From the NCBI RefSeq assembly GCF_000719775.1, contig NZ_JOHR01000001.1, forward strand, positions 62,001-126,000: a DNA stretch of 64,000 bases, read 5' to 3'. Positions 41,144 through 49,969 of this stretch are shown piece after piece. The number at the start of each line of letters is the position of its first letter. Position 1 is the first letter of the stretch. Below the pieces are notes generated by a model. That model saw only the letters and a list, made by a program, of their open reading frames with translations, was not told where the DNA came from and did not search any database. Both the position numbers and the translations under genes were made by a program. The DNA comes from Streptomyces sp. NRRL F-5135. GTDB taxonomy: Bacteria; Actinomycetota; Actinomycetes; Streptomycetales; Streptomycetaceae.

Positions 41144-41650
41144 TCAGGGCACCGTCCTGCGGAACTCCTCCGCGGTCCCGGGCACCGCGATGGACCGGTC
41201 GCCCGCCGCCGCCAGCAGGGCGCACAGGCCGTCGACCAGACCGGCCCGTACCTGCGCCGGCACTCCTTCCACCAGCTTCTCCACCTCGCGTCGCCGGTGT
41301 GCCAGCACCTTCTTCACCAGTTCCTCTCCCCGGGGCGTCAGTGACAGAACCACTTCGCGCCTGCTGTCCGGATTGGTACGGCGGTCCACCAGCCCCGTGC
41401 TCTCCAGCCGCGCCACCGCGCGCAGCGCGGTCGACGGGTTCACCCCCAGCACGTCGGCCAGTTCCACGAGCTTGACCGGCCCGCACCCCTCCAGGGCCAC
41501 CAGCGTCCGTAGTTGAGGGAGCGACATCGACTCGTCCACCTCGGCCAGCGCCCGGGCCGACATCCCCATCACCAGCCGGGCCGCCGCCATCACCACCGAC
41601 ACCACGTCGTCCGCCCCCGCCACCGCGTGACGCTCCCCCAGGTCACCCAT
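41144..41650 (-). CDS. MarR-family transcriptional regulator
   Basis: 168 residues from the ATG at 41650 (GGGAGGGG upstream). The recognition region is KLVELADVLGVNPSTALRAVARLESTGLVDR and the wing is NPDSRREVVLSLTPRG. The upstream in-frame extension to 41884 is low-complexity and rejected. Its 3' end abuts the narG relic, so a deletion seems to have ended right at this gene. No obvious target operon is next to it. Many Streptomyces MarR proteins sense aromatic or oxidising compounds, but the ligand cannot be inferred here. Confidence 0.83.
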   Translation of the reverse strand: MGDLGERHAVAGADDVVSVVMAAARLVMGMSARALAEVDESMSLPQLRTLVALEGCGPVKLVELADVLGVNPSTALRAVARLESTGLVDRRTNPDSRREVVLSLTPRGEELVKKVLAHRRREVEKLVEGVPAQVRAGLVDGLCALLAAAGDRSIAVPGTAEEFRRTVP

Positions 41651-41960
41651 GGCCCGCCCCTCCCACTCGCCCCGTCCGAAGGACCCGGGGCCGCCGTCGA
41701 TCAGTCCCTCCGCGCTGTCAGGGTACGGGGCGGGCGGCAGGGCGGGAGCGCGGTGCACACCGGCCTCAGAGCCGCGGCAGCACCGCACCGGGTCGGGGAC
41801 CCACCGGCGCGGTTCCTCCTCCCGTTCGAAGTCGAACGAGGCGACCACCCCCACCTGCCGTCCGTTCGTACGCGTCGTCGGCACAGCTCCCTCCCCGGAT
41901 CACGGGCACGGACACGGTACGGGCAGCCGGCGGGCGGGTGCGGGAGTGCCCCGGGAAGCG
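41651..41960. other. Intergenic region
   Basis: 310 bp between the MarR start and the RNase H stop, both genes reading left. It presumably holds the MarR promoter. No palindrome, RNA gene or small gene with a convincing start was seen. Confidence 0.4.
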
Positions 41961-42686
41961 CTACGCGCCGCCGCCGGTGGCGGTCGCGCACGCCGGGTGC
42001 CCCCAGCCGTCCGCGTTCTTGGCGATCTGCTCACCGGCCCCGTAGGCACCCCCGCACCGGCACCGGCCCGGGAACTTCGCCTTCAGGGTCCTGCCCGAGG
42101 CCCGCTTCCGCGCCGCTCCGCCCCCCGACCGTGACCCGCCACCGGCACCTGAACCCGGCCCGGACCTCGGCCGCGCCGTGTCCGCCGCGGGCGGGGGCGG
42201 CGGGGAGCCGAGCGCGCTGCCCGCGTCCTCCTGGGTGAGCGCCGCCCGGCTCGCCGCCCGGTCGGCGAAGTCGTTCAGCCGGTCCCCGCCCACCTGGTGC
42301 GCGGGCACGTAGCGGAACTCCACCGAGCGGCCGCCCAGCAGTTCGTCGATCGTCATGACCAGTTCCCGGTTGGCCACCGGTTTGCCCGCGGCGGTCTTCC
42401 AGCCCTTCCGCTTCCAGCCCGGCAGCCAGGTCGTCACCGCCTTCATCGCGTACTGCGAATCCATCCGGACCTCCAACGGCACCGCCGGGTCGGTGGCCGC
42501 CAACAGGCGCTCCAGGGCGGTGAGTTCGGCGACGTTGTTCGTCGCCTTCCCCAGCGCTCCGGCCTCCCACCGCACCGGCTCCTCAGCACGGTCGGCGATG
42601 ACCCAGGCCCAGCCGGCCGGCCCGGGATTTCCCTTCGACGCCCCGTCACACGCGGCGATAACGCGTTCACCCATACGTCCGATCAT
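41961..42686 (-). CDS. RNase HI-family protein with C-terminal zinc-ribbon-like tail
   Basis: 241 residues. The RNase H domain (about 5-150) has the four acidic catalytic positions: Asp in ACDGASKGNPGPAGW, Glu in NVAELTALERLL, Asp in VRMDSQYAMKAV and Asp in NDFADRAAS. It degrades the RNA strand of RNA-DNA hybrids. A disordered Pro/Gly/Ser linker leads to a tail with Cys pairs (GRCRCGGAYG and GWGHPAC) that may bind zinc or nucleic acid. The ATG at 42686 overlaps the stop of the SpoIIE-type phosphatase by 4 bp (ATGA), which favours it over the ATG at 42674. Confidence 0.85.
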   Translation of the reverse strand: MIGRMGERVIAACDGASKGNPGPAGWAWVIADRAEEPVRWEAGALGKATNNVAELTALERLLAATDPAVPLEVRMDSQYAMKAVTTWLPGWKRKGWKTAAGKPVANRELVMTIDELLGGRSVEFRYVPAHQVGGDRLNDFADRAASRAALTQEDAGSALGSPPPPPAADTARPRSGPGSGAGGGSRSGGGAARKRASGRTLKAKFPGRCRCGGAYGAGEQIAKNADGWGHPACATATGGGA

Positions 42687-44011
42687 GCCAGGCCCGCCGG
42701 GTGCCCGGGCCTGCCGGGGCGGGGCCGGATACGGGCGACGAGGAGCGCCACGTCGTCCTCCGCGCGGTGGTGGTCCACCAGGCCGAGGATCCGCTCGAGC
42801 ACGTCCTCGACCGGCGCCCCGGGCGGCAGCCGGTGGGCCGCGAGCCGGCGCAGGGACACGTCGATGTCCTCGTCCCGGCGTTCCACCAGGCCGTCGGTGA
42901 ACATCAGCAGCGTCTCCGCCGGTGTGATCGTGTGCGTGGTCAGCTCGTAGCCGCCGAACCCCGTCCCCAGGGGCGGGCCGACGGACACCGGAAGCACGCG
43001 GGCGGTGCCGTCACCGGAGAACACCACCGGCGGCAGATGACCGGCGGCGGCCACCGACGCCTTGCCGCGCACGGGGTCCATCCGTACCAGCAGGCAGGTC
43101 GCCGGGCGGCGGTGGTCGCTCTCGGCGACGGCGGCGTCGACCTGGCGCAGCACCCGGTGGGGCGGCAGGTCGGTGGAGGCGATGTACCGCAGGGCGGAGC
43201 GGTAGGCGCTCATGTCGACCGCCGCGTCCAGGCCGTGCCCCATCACGTCTCCGACGACGAGGAGCGTGCGGCCGTAGTGCAGCCGGACGCTCTCGCACCA
43301 GTCCCCGCCGACCAGGGCGCCGCCGCCCGCGGGCAGGTAGCGGGTGGCGAGTTCCAGGTTGGGGTGCGGTCGCCCGGGCTCCGCCAGAAGGGCCCGTTGC
43401 AGGTTCAGCGCGGTGTCGCGCACCGCCGAGTGCCGGCCGGCGTGCCCGAGGTGGACGGCCGCCAGACGGGCCACGAAGGCCATGGCCGCCGTCTCGTCGT
43501 CGGTGAAGCGCTCGCTCTCGCGGACGGCGAGCAGCGCGCCGTGGACCCGGCCGTGCGCGAGGAGCGGGACGCGGAGCGCCGTCGGCGGGGCCCCGTCCGC
43601 GGCCGTGGGCACGGTGGCCGCACGGCCTTCGGCCGGGGCCCGTGCCCACGCGGTGTCGGCGTGCTGCCCGGCCCGGTCCCCGGCGGGGCCGCACGCGTCC
43701 ACCAGGTCCGGCTTGCCGGTCTGCGCGACGCGCTCCAGGAGGGCCACGGGCGGTGGCCGGTGTGCCGGAGCGTCGTCGGGCAGCAGGTCGACCGCGACGG
43801 CGTCGCACAGTCCGGGGCACAGGAACTGGGCGAGTTCCTGCGCGGTGGTCACCCGGTCGAGGGTGGTGCCGATCAGCTCGGGGGCCCGTTCCATCAGGCG
43901 CAGCCGCGCGGCGACTCCCGCGCGCGCACCGTCCTCGTCCGACACGGCCACCTCCCACATGTCGCTTCCCGGCGGCCCGGGGCCCGCGCCGGTGCCGTCA
44001 GATGACATCAC
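42683..44011 (-). CDS. SpoIIE-type PP2C phosphatase with GAF-like sensor
   Basis: 442 residues. A GAF-like domain (about 35-190, ending VRESERFTDDETAAMAFVARL) precedes a PP2C/SpoIIE domain with GGDWCESVRLHYGRTLLVVG, DVMGHGLDAA, MFTDGLVERR and the closing RAEDDVALLVARI. Such proteins dephosphorylate anti-anti-sigma factors and so control alternative sigma factors in response to a ligand or redox signal sensed by GAF. No partner anti-sigma or anti-anti-sigma gene lies next to it; the neighbour is the RNase H gene, which overlaps it by 4 bp. Confidence 0.85.
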   Translation of the reverse strand: MMSSDGTGAGPGPPGSDMWEVAVSDEDGARAGVAARLRLMERAPELIGTTLDRVTTAQELAQFLCPGLCDAVAVDLLPDDAPAHRPPPVALLERVAQTGKPDLVDACGPAGDRAGQHADTAWARAPAEGRAATVPTAADGAPPTALRVPLLAHGRVHGALLAVRESERFTDDETAAMAFVARLAAVHLGHAGRHSAVRDTALNLQRALLAEPGRPHPNLELATRYLPAGGGALVGGDWCESVRLHYGRTLLVVGDVMGHGLDAAVDMSAYRSALRYIASTDLPPHRVLRQVDAAVAESDHRRPATCLLVRMDPVRGKASVAAAGHLPPVVFSGDGTARVLPVSVGPPLGTGFGGYELTTHTITPAETLLMFTDGLVERRDEDIDVSLRRLAAHRLPPGAPVEDVLERILGLVDHHRAEDDVALLVARIRPRPGRPGHPAGLA

Positions 44012-44187
44012 ACCGGCCGGCCGCCCCGCCGGACCGCAACGACACAGCCGCGGTGACCGGCCGGCGCGGTGACGCCGCGGACGGCGATGACGCGTCGGGA
44101 CTGCGGCGCGGGCCGCGCCGGAACCGGTGCCGGACCGTAAGGCTCATCGTACGGCCCGGCACCGGCGCTCCCCGGCACGCGGGCGCC

Positions 44188-44220
44188 ACCGCCGTACACC
44201 GCCGTACACCGCCGTTCACC
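44188..44220. repeat. 10-bp tandem repeat
   Basis: Three copies of ACCGCCGTAC (the third ends TTC) in tandem, in the gap between the SpoIIE-type phosphatase start and the aldo/keto reductase stop. Confidence 0.8.
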
Positions 44221-44259
44221 CCGGAGCGTGGTCCGGCGGGCCCGCCGGCCGTGCCGCGC

Positions 44260-45279
44260 TCAGGAGGTGGCCGCCGCGTACTCCTCCAGCGCGCTCTCGA
44301 CGGCGGACAGTTCCCCTTCTTCCAGCGGTGCGGCCTCCAGGACCCGGAGGTTCTGCTCGAGCTGCCCGACTCCGCTCGCGCCGATCAGTACGGAGGTGAC
44401 CCGCCGGTCGCGCAGCACCCAGGTCAGTGCCAGCTCGGCCAGGCTCTGGCCCCGCTCCCGCGCGATCTTCTCCAGTGCGCGCAGCAGTGTGAGCTTGGCG
44501 TCGGTGAGTTGGTCGCGGGTGAGGAAGTGCCCGACGGCCATCCGGGAGTCGGCGGGCACACCGTTCAGGTACCTGCCGGTCAGCTGGCCCTGGGCGAGCG
44601 GGGAATAGGCGATCACCCCGGCGCCCTCCTCCGCGGAGGCGGCTATCAGGCCGTTGTCCTCGATGCCCCGGTCCAGCAGGCTGTAGGCGTGCTGATTGAT
44701 CAGCAGCGGGGTGCCGAGCCGCCGCAGGATGCCGGCCGCCTCCCGCATCTTCTCCGGCGGGTAGTTGGACAGCCCGGCGTACAGGGCCTTGCCCTGTCGT
44801 ACGGCGGAGTCCAGCGCGCCCATCGTCTCTTCCAGCGGCGTGTCGGGGTCGTACCGGTGCGAGTAGAAGACGTCGGTGTACTCGACACGCATCCGGGCCA
44901 GCGACCGGTCCAGGCTGGCGAGCACGTGCTTGCGCGACCCGAACTCGCCGTAAGGGCCTGGCCACATGTCGTATCCGGCCTTGGTCGTGAGGAACAGTTC
45001 GTCGCGGTAGGGGCGGAAGTCCTGGGTGTAGATGGTGCCGAAGTTCGCCTCGGCGCTGCCGTACGGCGGGCCGTAGTTGTTCGCGAGGTCGAAGTGGGTG
45101 ACACCGAGGTCGAAGGCGCGGCGCAGGACGGCGCGCTGTGTCTCCAGGGGGCTGGTGTCGCCGAAGTTGTGCCAGAGGCCGAGGGAGACGAGCGGCAGTT
45201 GGACGCCGCTGCGGCCGCAGCGCTGGTAACGCATGGCCGTGTAGCGGCTGTCCTCGGCGAGGTAGGGCGGTGGTTTCAC
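44260..45279 (-). CDS. Aldo/keto reductase (YghZ/glyceraldehyde-3-phosphate reductase-like)
   Basis: 339 residues. The catalytic tetrad is in HFDLANNYGPPYGSAE (Asp, Tyr), LTTKAGYDMWPGPYG (Lys) and DVFYSHRYDPDTP (His), with the NADPH-binding VTSVLIGASGVGQLEQN at the end. The KAGYDMWPGPYG stretch is characteristic of the L-glyceraldehyde 3-phosphate reductase (YghZ) group, which also detoxifies methylglyoxal. The GTG start has a GCAGGAGAG site. It diverges from the siderophore transporter genes and appears functionally separate from them. Confidence 0.85.
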   Translation of the reverse strand: MKPPPYLAEDSRYTAMRYQRCGRSGVQLPLVSLGLWHNFGDTSPLETQRAVLRRAFDLGVTHFDLANNYGPPYGSAEANFGTIYTQDFRPYRDELFLTTKAGYDMWPGPYGEFGSRKHVLASLDRSLARMRVEYTDVFYSHRYDPDTPLEETMGALDSAVRQGKALYAGLSNYPPEKMREAAGILRRLGTPLLINQHAYSLLDRGIEDNGLIAASAEEGAGVIAYSPLAQGQLTGRYLNGVPADSRMAVGHFLTRDQLTDAKLTLLRALEKIARERGQSLAELALTWVLRDRRVTSVLIGASGVGQLEQNLRVLEAAPLEEGELSAVESALEEYAAATS

Positions 45280-45604
45280 GTGCTCTCCTGCTTCCGGTCG
45301 GGTCGGGGAGGGTGCGGAGGTACGGATCGGGCGGAAGCTGCCCGGGGTGCGATCGGGTGTGTACGACCCGCAGATGGTAATGGCCCGGGTTCCGTGACGG
45401 CGGGTGGGGGCGTCGGGGGTTGGACCGTGGTTCTTCCGGTGCGAGGGCAGTTCAGGGAAGACGCAGGTAATGTTAGGCTCACCTTACTTCACGAGATCAC
45501 GACGCTCCGTGCGCCGCCGGCGCCTGTCCGCCCGCGCACGGTGACGCACGGCTGAGGGCGGTTCGGATGCAGGGTGGGGCGCACCACGTGGAAGGCGGTG
45601 ACGC
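45280..45604. other. Divergent intergenic region with iron box
   Basis: 325 bp between the aldo/keto reductase and the first siderophore permease. It contains the DmdR/IdeR-type box at 45468-45486, and the rest shows no gene. Confidence 0.6.
45468..45486 (+). promoter_or_regulatory. Iron box (DmdR/IdeR operator) of the permease genes
   Basis: TAATGTTAGGCTCACCTTA matches the 19-bp iron-box consensus TTAGGTTAGGCTAACCTAA at 15 positions. It lies 118 bp before the permease start, so iron-loaded DmdR should repress the importer. Confidence 0.75.
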
Positions 45605-46702
45605 GTGACGGCCGGACCCGTGGCGGGCGGAGCGGCGCGAGGATCCGCGTGCGAGCCGTCGCGCGAGCCGGAGTCCGCCGCGGGCAACGTCCGCCCCGTC
45701 CGGAGCCGGCCCGCGCTCGCCCTGGGTGTGGTGGCGACGGTGGTCCTGCTCGTCGCCGCGGTGTGGGCGAGTCTGGCGGTCGGTCCCGGTGACGTCTCCG
45801 TGCGGGACGTCGTCGCCGGTCTCCTCGACCCCGATGTGTCGGACAAGGGCCGGCTGATCGTGCGGGAGGAGCGCGTGCCGCGCACGGTCACGGGGTTGCT
45901 GGTGGGTGTCGCACTGGGGCTCGCCGGGGCGGTCATGCAGGGCGTCGCCCGTAACCCCCTGGCAGACCCGGGCATTCTCGGGGTCAACGCGGGGGCGTCG
46001 GTGGCGGTGGTGTTCGGGATCGGTGTGCTCGGACTGACCGCGCCGACGCAGTACCTCTGGTGCGGGTTCCTCGGCGCGCTGCTCGCGGCCGTCCTGGTCT
46101 ACGGGATCGGCTCGCTGGGGCGGGAGGGCGCCACGCCCGTGAAGCTCGCCCTGTCGGGCGCGGCGGCGAGTGCCGTCCTCGGCTCGCTGACCACGGCGCT
46201 GCTGCTCAGGGACCGTGTGCTCTTCGACCGCTTCCGATTCTGGCGGGTCGGCTCGCTCTCCGTCCCGGACCCGGAGGTGCTGTGGCAGGCGCTGCCGTTC
46301 GTCGCGGTGGGAGTGGTCTTCGCGCTGACCCTGGGGCCGCGGCTGAACGCGCTCTCCCTCGGGGACGACCTGGCGCGGGCCCTGGGGCAGCGCGTGGGCC
46401 GGGCCCGGCTGGCGGCGGCCGCGGCCGTGGTGCTGCTGTGCGGGGCGGCCACCGCGGTGGCCGGCCCGATCGGTTTCGTGGGCCTCGTCGTGCCGCATGC
46501 CGCCCGGCTGTTCACCGGCCCCGACTACCGCTGGGTCCTTCCGTACAGCGCGCTGCTGGCCCCGGTGCTGGTCCTGGTGTCCGACGTCGTGGGCCGGCTG
46601 CTCGACCAGCCCGGCGGGGTGCAGGTCGGCATCGTGACGGCGGTGCTCGGCGCGGTTCCGTTCATCGTCCTGGTACGTCGTCGCCGGCTGGTGGAGCTGT
46701 GA
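45605..46702 (+). CDS. Siderophore ABC importer permease 1 (FecCD family)
   Basis: 365 residues with a hydrophilic N-terminal ~35 residues and about nine or ten membrane helices. FecCD hallmarks are present: VPRTVTGLLVGVALGLAGAV, RNPLADPGILGVNAGAS and GPIGFVGLVVPH. The GTG start has a GGAAGGCGG site. It forms the membrane channel together with the next gene (4-bp GTGA overlap), served by the ATPase at 47894 and the lipoprotein at 48800. The iron box upstream shows iron control. Confidence 0.88.
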   Translation: MTAGPVAGGAARGSACEPSREPESAAGNVRPVRSRPALALGVVATVVLLVAAVWASLAVGPGDVSVRDVVAGLLDPDVSDKGRLIVREERVPRTVTGLLVGVALGLAGAVMQGVARNPLADPGILGVNAGASVAVVFGIGVLGLTAPTQYLWCGFLGALLAAVLVYGIGSLGREGATPVKLALSGAAASAVLGSLTTALLLRDRVLFDRFRFWRVGSLSVPDPEVLWQALPFVAVGVVFALTLGPRLNALSLGDDLARALGQRVGRARLAAAAAVVLLCGAATAVAGPIGFVGLVVPHAARLFTGPDYRWVLPYSALLAPVLVLVSDVVGRLLDQPGGVQVGIVTAVLGAVPFIVLVRRRRLVEL

Positions 46703-47838
46703 CCGGTGGAGTGGTGAGGGGATCCGACGTGTCGGTGGCGCGGGGACGGGCCGCGGGCGGAGGGACCGGGCCCGCGGCGGCGGCCGGGGTCCGTCAGGAG
46801 CACCTGGCGGGCGCCGTACGAGAGGTCGCCCGGGTGCGGCGGGCGGGCCGGGCCAGGGGGACCGCGGTCCGCGTCGGGCTCGCGGTGGCCGTGGCGGCGG
46901 CTCTGTGCGTGTCGGTCGCGTACGGCGACCTGGTGGTCCCGGTCCGGGACGTGCTCGCCGCCCTGCTGGGTGGCGGCGATGCCGGTTCCCGGTTCGTCGT
47001 CGTCGAACTGCGGCTGCCGCGCGCGCTGATCGGGCTGCTCGTGGGAGCGGCCTTCGGCCTGGCGGGCAGCGTGTTCCAGACCCTGCTGCGCAATCCGCTG
47101 GCCAGCCCCGACGTCATCGGTGTCAGCTCGGGCGCGAGCGCGGCGGCGGTGCTGGCCAGTGCGGGGTTCGGCGTCAGCGGCTACGGGCTCTCCGCGAGCG
47201 CGCTGTCCGGGGCGGTACTGGCCGCGGCGGCGATCTACGGGCTCACCTGGCGCAGGGGTGTCGCCGGCCAGCGGCTGGTCCTGGTCGGCATCGGTGTCGG
47301 CGCGGCGCTGTCCGCCGTCGTGTCGCACCTGCTGACCAGTTCGGACCTGTCGGTGGCGCAGGACGCGCTGGCCTGGCTGACGGGCAGCCTCAACGGCCGG
47401 TCCTGGGAGCAGGCGTGGCCACTGATGGTGGCGCTCGCGGTGCTTGTGCCGCTGACCTTCCTCGCCGCGCGGACGCTGCCGGCGCTGGAACTCGGCGACG
47501 ACACCGCGGCGGGGCTCGGCGCGCGGGTCGAGTCCGGCCGGCGGGCGCTGCTGGGCTGTGCGGTGCTGCTCGTCGGGGTGGCGACGGCCGCGGCCGGGCC
47601 GGTGGCCTTCGTCGCGTTCGTCGCGCCGCCGATCGCCCGGCGGCTGTCGCCCCGTCAGGGCGCCGCGCTGCTGCCCGCAGCGTTGACGGGGGCGCTGATC
47701 GTGCTGGTGGCGGACTTCGCCGCGCAGCATCTGCTGGGGTCCACCCAGTACCCGGTGGGGGTGGTGACGAGCGTGGTCGGCGCCCCGTACCTGCTGTGGC
47801 TGCTGGCCCGCGCCAACCGGGTGGGCAGGGGCGGATGA
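46699..47838 (+). CDS. Siderophore ABC importer permease 2 (FecCD family)
   Basis: 379 residues. I start it at the GTG at 46699, which overlaps the stop of permease 1; a longer frame from 46060 lies inside permease 1 and is rejected. Family motifs are LPRALIGLLVGAAFGLAGSV, RNPLASPDVIGVSSGAS and AGPVAFVAFVAPPIARRL. The N-terminal ~60 residues are hydrophilic and Gly/Ala/Arg-rich, longer than usual. With permease 1 it forms a heterodimeric channel for ferric siderophore uptake. Confidence 0.86.
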   Translation: MTGGVVRGSDVSVARGRAAGGGTGPAAAAGVRQEHLAGAVREVARVRRAGRARGTAVRVGLAVAVAAALCVSVAYGDLVVPVRDVLAALLGGGDAGSRFVVVELRLPRALIGLLVGAAFGLAGSVFQTLLRNPLASPDVIGVSSGASAAAVLASAGFGVSGYGLSASALSGAVLAAAAIYGLTWRRGVAGQRLVLVGIGVGAALSAVVSHLLTSSDLSVAQDALAWLTGSLNGRSWEQAWPLMVALAVLVPLTFLAARTLPALELGDDTAAGLGARVESGRRALLGCAVLLVGVATAAAGPVAFVAFVAPPIARRLSPRQGAALLPAALTGALIVLVADFAAQHLLGSTQYPVGVVTSVVGAPYLLWLLARANRVGRGG

Positions 47839-47893
47839 ACGGCGGGGCGCGGACACCACGGACCACTCACGGCGTGAAAGGCGGGACCTGCAC

Positions 47894-48772
47894 ATGAGTG
47901 CGGAGCACACTCTGCGGGCGCGGGACGTCCGGCTCGGCTATGACGGCCGCGAGGTCGTCGGGGGGTTGAGCGTCGACATCCCGCCGGGCGGGATCACCAT
48001 GATCGTCGGGCCGAACGCCTGTGGGAAGTCGACGCTCCTGCGCTCGATGGCGCGCCTGCTGGCCCCGACCTCCGGGAGCGTGCTGCTGGACGGCCGGAGC
48101 GTGCAGGAGATGCCGACGAAGGAGGTCGCCACGGTGCTCGGCATCCTGCCGCAGAGTCCGGTGGCGCCCGACGGGATCACGGTGAGCGATCTGGTGGGGC
48201 GGGGCCGCTATCCGCACCAGGGGTGGTTCCGGCGGTGGACGGCCGAGGACGACGCGGCCGTGGCGGAGGCGTTGCTGGCCACCGATGTGCTCGAGCTGGC
48301 GGCGCGGCCGGTGGAGGCGCTGTCGGGCGGGCAGCGGCAGCGGGTGTGGATCGCCATGGCGCTGTCGCAGCGTACGGACATCCTGCTGCTGGACGAGCCG
48401 ACCACGTTCCTCGACATCAGCCATCAGCTCGATGTGCTGGACCTGTTGACGGACCTCAACCGGGAGTACGGCACCACGGTGGTGGCGGTGCTGCACGATC
48501 TCAACCTGGCGTGCCGGTACGCCGGTCATCTGATCGCCATGAAGGACGGTGCGATCGTGGCGGAGGGGGCGCCGTCGGAGATCGTGACGGCCGAGCTGGT
48601 CACCGACGTGTTCGGGATGCGCTGCTCGGTCACCGAGGATCCGGCGTCGGGGACACCGTTGATCGTGCCGATGGGGCGGCACCACGTCTCCGCCGCGCCG
48701 GCGGCGGAGCGGGGACGGGACCGGGGGCCGGCGAGCACGGGGAAGAGCGGGAGGACCACCGCTATTTCATAG
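47894..48772 (+). CDS. Siderophore ABC importer ATP-binding protein
   Basis: 292 residues of the FepC/FhuC type. Walker A is GPNACGKST, the signature is LSGGQRQRVWIAMAL, Walker B is DILLLDEPTTFLDI, and the switch histidine is in VAVLHDLNLA. The Ala-Cys in the Walker loop in place of Gly-Ser/Ala is common in this group. The C-terminal ~35 residues are disordered and basic. The ATG at 47894 follows AAAGGCGGG. It powers the two permeases encoded immediately upstream. Confidence 0.9.
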   Translation: MSAEHTLRARDVRLGYDGREVVGGLSVDIPPGGITMIVGPNACGKSTLLRSMARLLAPTSGSVLLDGRSVQEMPTKEVATVLGILPQSPVAPDGITVSDLVGRGRYPHQGWFRRWTAEDDAAVAEALLATDVLELAARPVEALSGGQRQRVWIAMALSQRTDILLLDEPTTFLDISHQLDVLDLLTDLNREYGTTVVAVLHDLNLACRYAGHLIAMKDGAIVAEGAPSEIVTAELVTDVFGMRCSVTEDPASGTPLIVPMGRHHVSAAPAAERGRDRGPASTGKSGRTTAIS

Positions 48773-48776
48773 AAAA

Positions 48777-48795
48777 TTAGGATAGGCTAACCTCA
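48777..48795 (+). promoter_or_regulatory. Iron box of the binding-protein gene
   Basis: TTAGGATAGGCTAACCTCA matches the 19-bp iron-box consensus at 17 positions. It ends 5 bp before the start codon at 48800, so it must overlie the -10/start region. The binding-protein gene can therefore be transcribed separately and tightly by iron. Confidence 0.85.
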
Positions 48796-48799
48796 CTTC

Positions 48800-49843
48800 A
48801 TGCGAATGCGAAGAACAGCCTCCACTCCCCCGGCCCGCCGTCTCCGGCGGGCCCCGGCCGCACTGTGGGTCGCGCTCTGCGCCCTGCTGCTGCCCCTGAC
48901 GGCCTGCGGCTCGTCGTCCGGCGACGGCGCCTCGCCGAAGGGGGCGGAGGACTCCTCCGGCGCCTCGGCGGGAGCCTTCCCGGCCACCGTCGCGACCAAG
49001 TTCGGCAAGGTCACGGTCGAGGAGAAGCCGACCCGCGTCGTGGCCCTGGGCTGGGGGGACGCGGAGGCCGCGCTGGCGCTCGGCGTGCAGCCCGTGGGTG
49101 CCAGCGACTGGCTGGCGTTCGGCGGGGACGGGGTGGGCCCCTGGGCCAAGGGCAGGTACGACAAGAGCCCGCGGATGATCGGCACGCTGGAGCCGGAGTT
49201 CGAGAAGATCGCCGCCCTGCGGCCCGATCTCATCCTGGACACCAAGTCCAGCGGCGACCGGACGCGTTACGAGACCCTCAGCAAGATCGCGCCCACCATC
49301 GGCGTCCCCCGCGGGGGCGAGCAGTACAAGACCTCCTGGGAGAAGCAGACCGAGATGGTCTCGACGGCGCTGGGACTCGCCGGCAAGGGCAAGGCGCTGA
49401 TCGCCGAGACGGAGGAGAAGTTCGCCCGGTCGGCCGCCGCGCACCCGGAGTTCAAGGGGAAGACCATCACGCTCGGTTCCCGGACCGGCAGCACGTTCGG
49501 CGCGTACGTGCACGGCACCGGCCGGGTCGACTTCGTCGAGCGTCTGGGCTTCACGAACAACCCGAAGGTGGAGGCCAGGGCCGACGCGTCCTTCTCCGTC
49601 ACTCTCTCCCGGGAGAACCTCGACCTGCTCGACGCCGATCTGACCGTCATGACCCCGATCGGGGTCGAGGCGTCGAAGATCACCGACGATCCGCTGTACC
49701 AGGCGGTCCCCTCCGTCAAGGACGGCCGTGACGTGGTGTTCGACGACGAGACGCTCAGCTCGGCCTTCGCGACGGACTCGGTGCTGTCGGTGGTGTACGC
49801 CCTGGACAAGGTCGTTCCGCTGTTCGCCGCGCCGCTGAAGTGA
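48800..49843 (+). CDS. Iron-siderophore substrate-binding lipoprotein
   Basis: 347 residues with a basic start, a hydrophobic stretch and the lipobox LTAC (cysteine 36), so it is lipid-anchored outside the membrane. The periplasmic-binding fold of class III follows (TRVVALGWGDAEAALALGVQ, then RPDLILDTKSSG and GRVDFVERLGF). It delivers a ferric siderophore to the importer encoded upstream. There is no room for a ribosome site between the iron box and the ATG at 48800, so the message is probably leaderless or starts at the in-frame ATG at 48806. Confidence 0.88.
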   Translation: MRMRRTASTPPARRLRRAPAALWVALCALLLPLTACGSSSGDGASPKGAEDSSGASAGAFPATVATKFGKVTVEEKPTRVVALGWGDAEAALALGVQPVGASDWLAFGGDGVGPWAKGRYDKSPRMIGTLEPEFEKIAALRPDLILDTKSSGDRTRYETLSKIAPTIGVPRGGEQYKTSWEKQTEMVSTALGLAGKGKALIAETEEKFARSAAAHPEFKGKTITLGSRTGSTFGAYVHGTGRVDFVERLGFTNNPKVEARADASFSVTLSRENLDLLDADLTVMTPIGVEASKITDDPLYQAVPSVKDGRDVVFDDETLSSAFATDSVLSVVYALDKVVPLFAAPLK

Positions 49844-49969
49844 CCTGGCCGCCCGTCACCCCGTAGCCCCGACGTCCGGACGCCCGGCCGGCCCCGGGTC
49901 CCTGACGTTTCTTCCTGAGTATTCGATGAGGAACGGCGTGCGCCCGCGCTGTGTGGGCACGCGCTGTCC

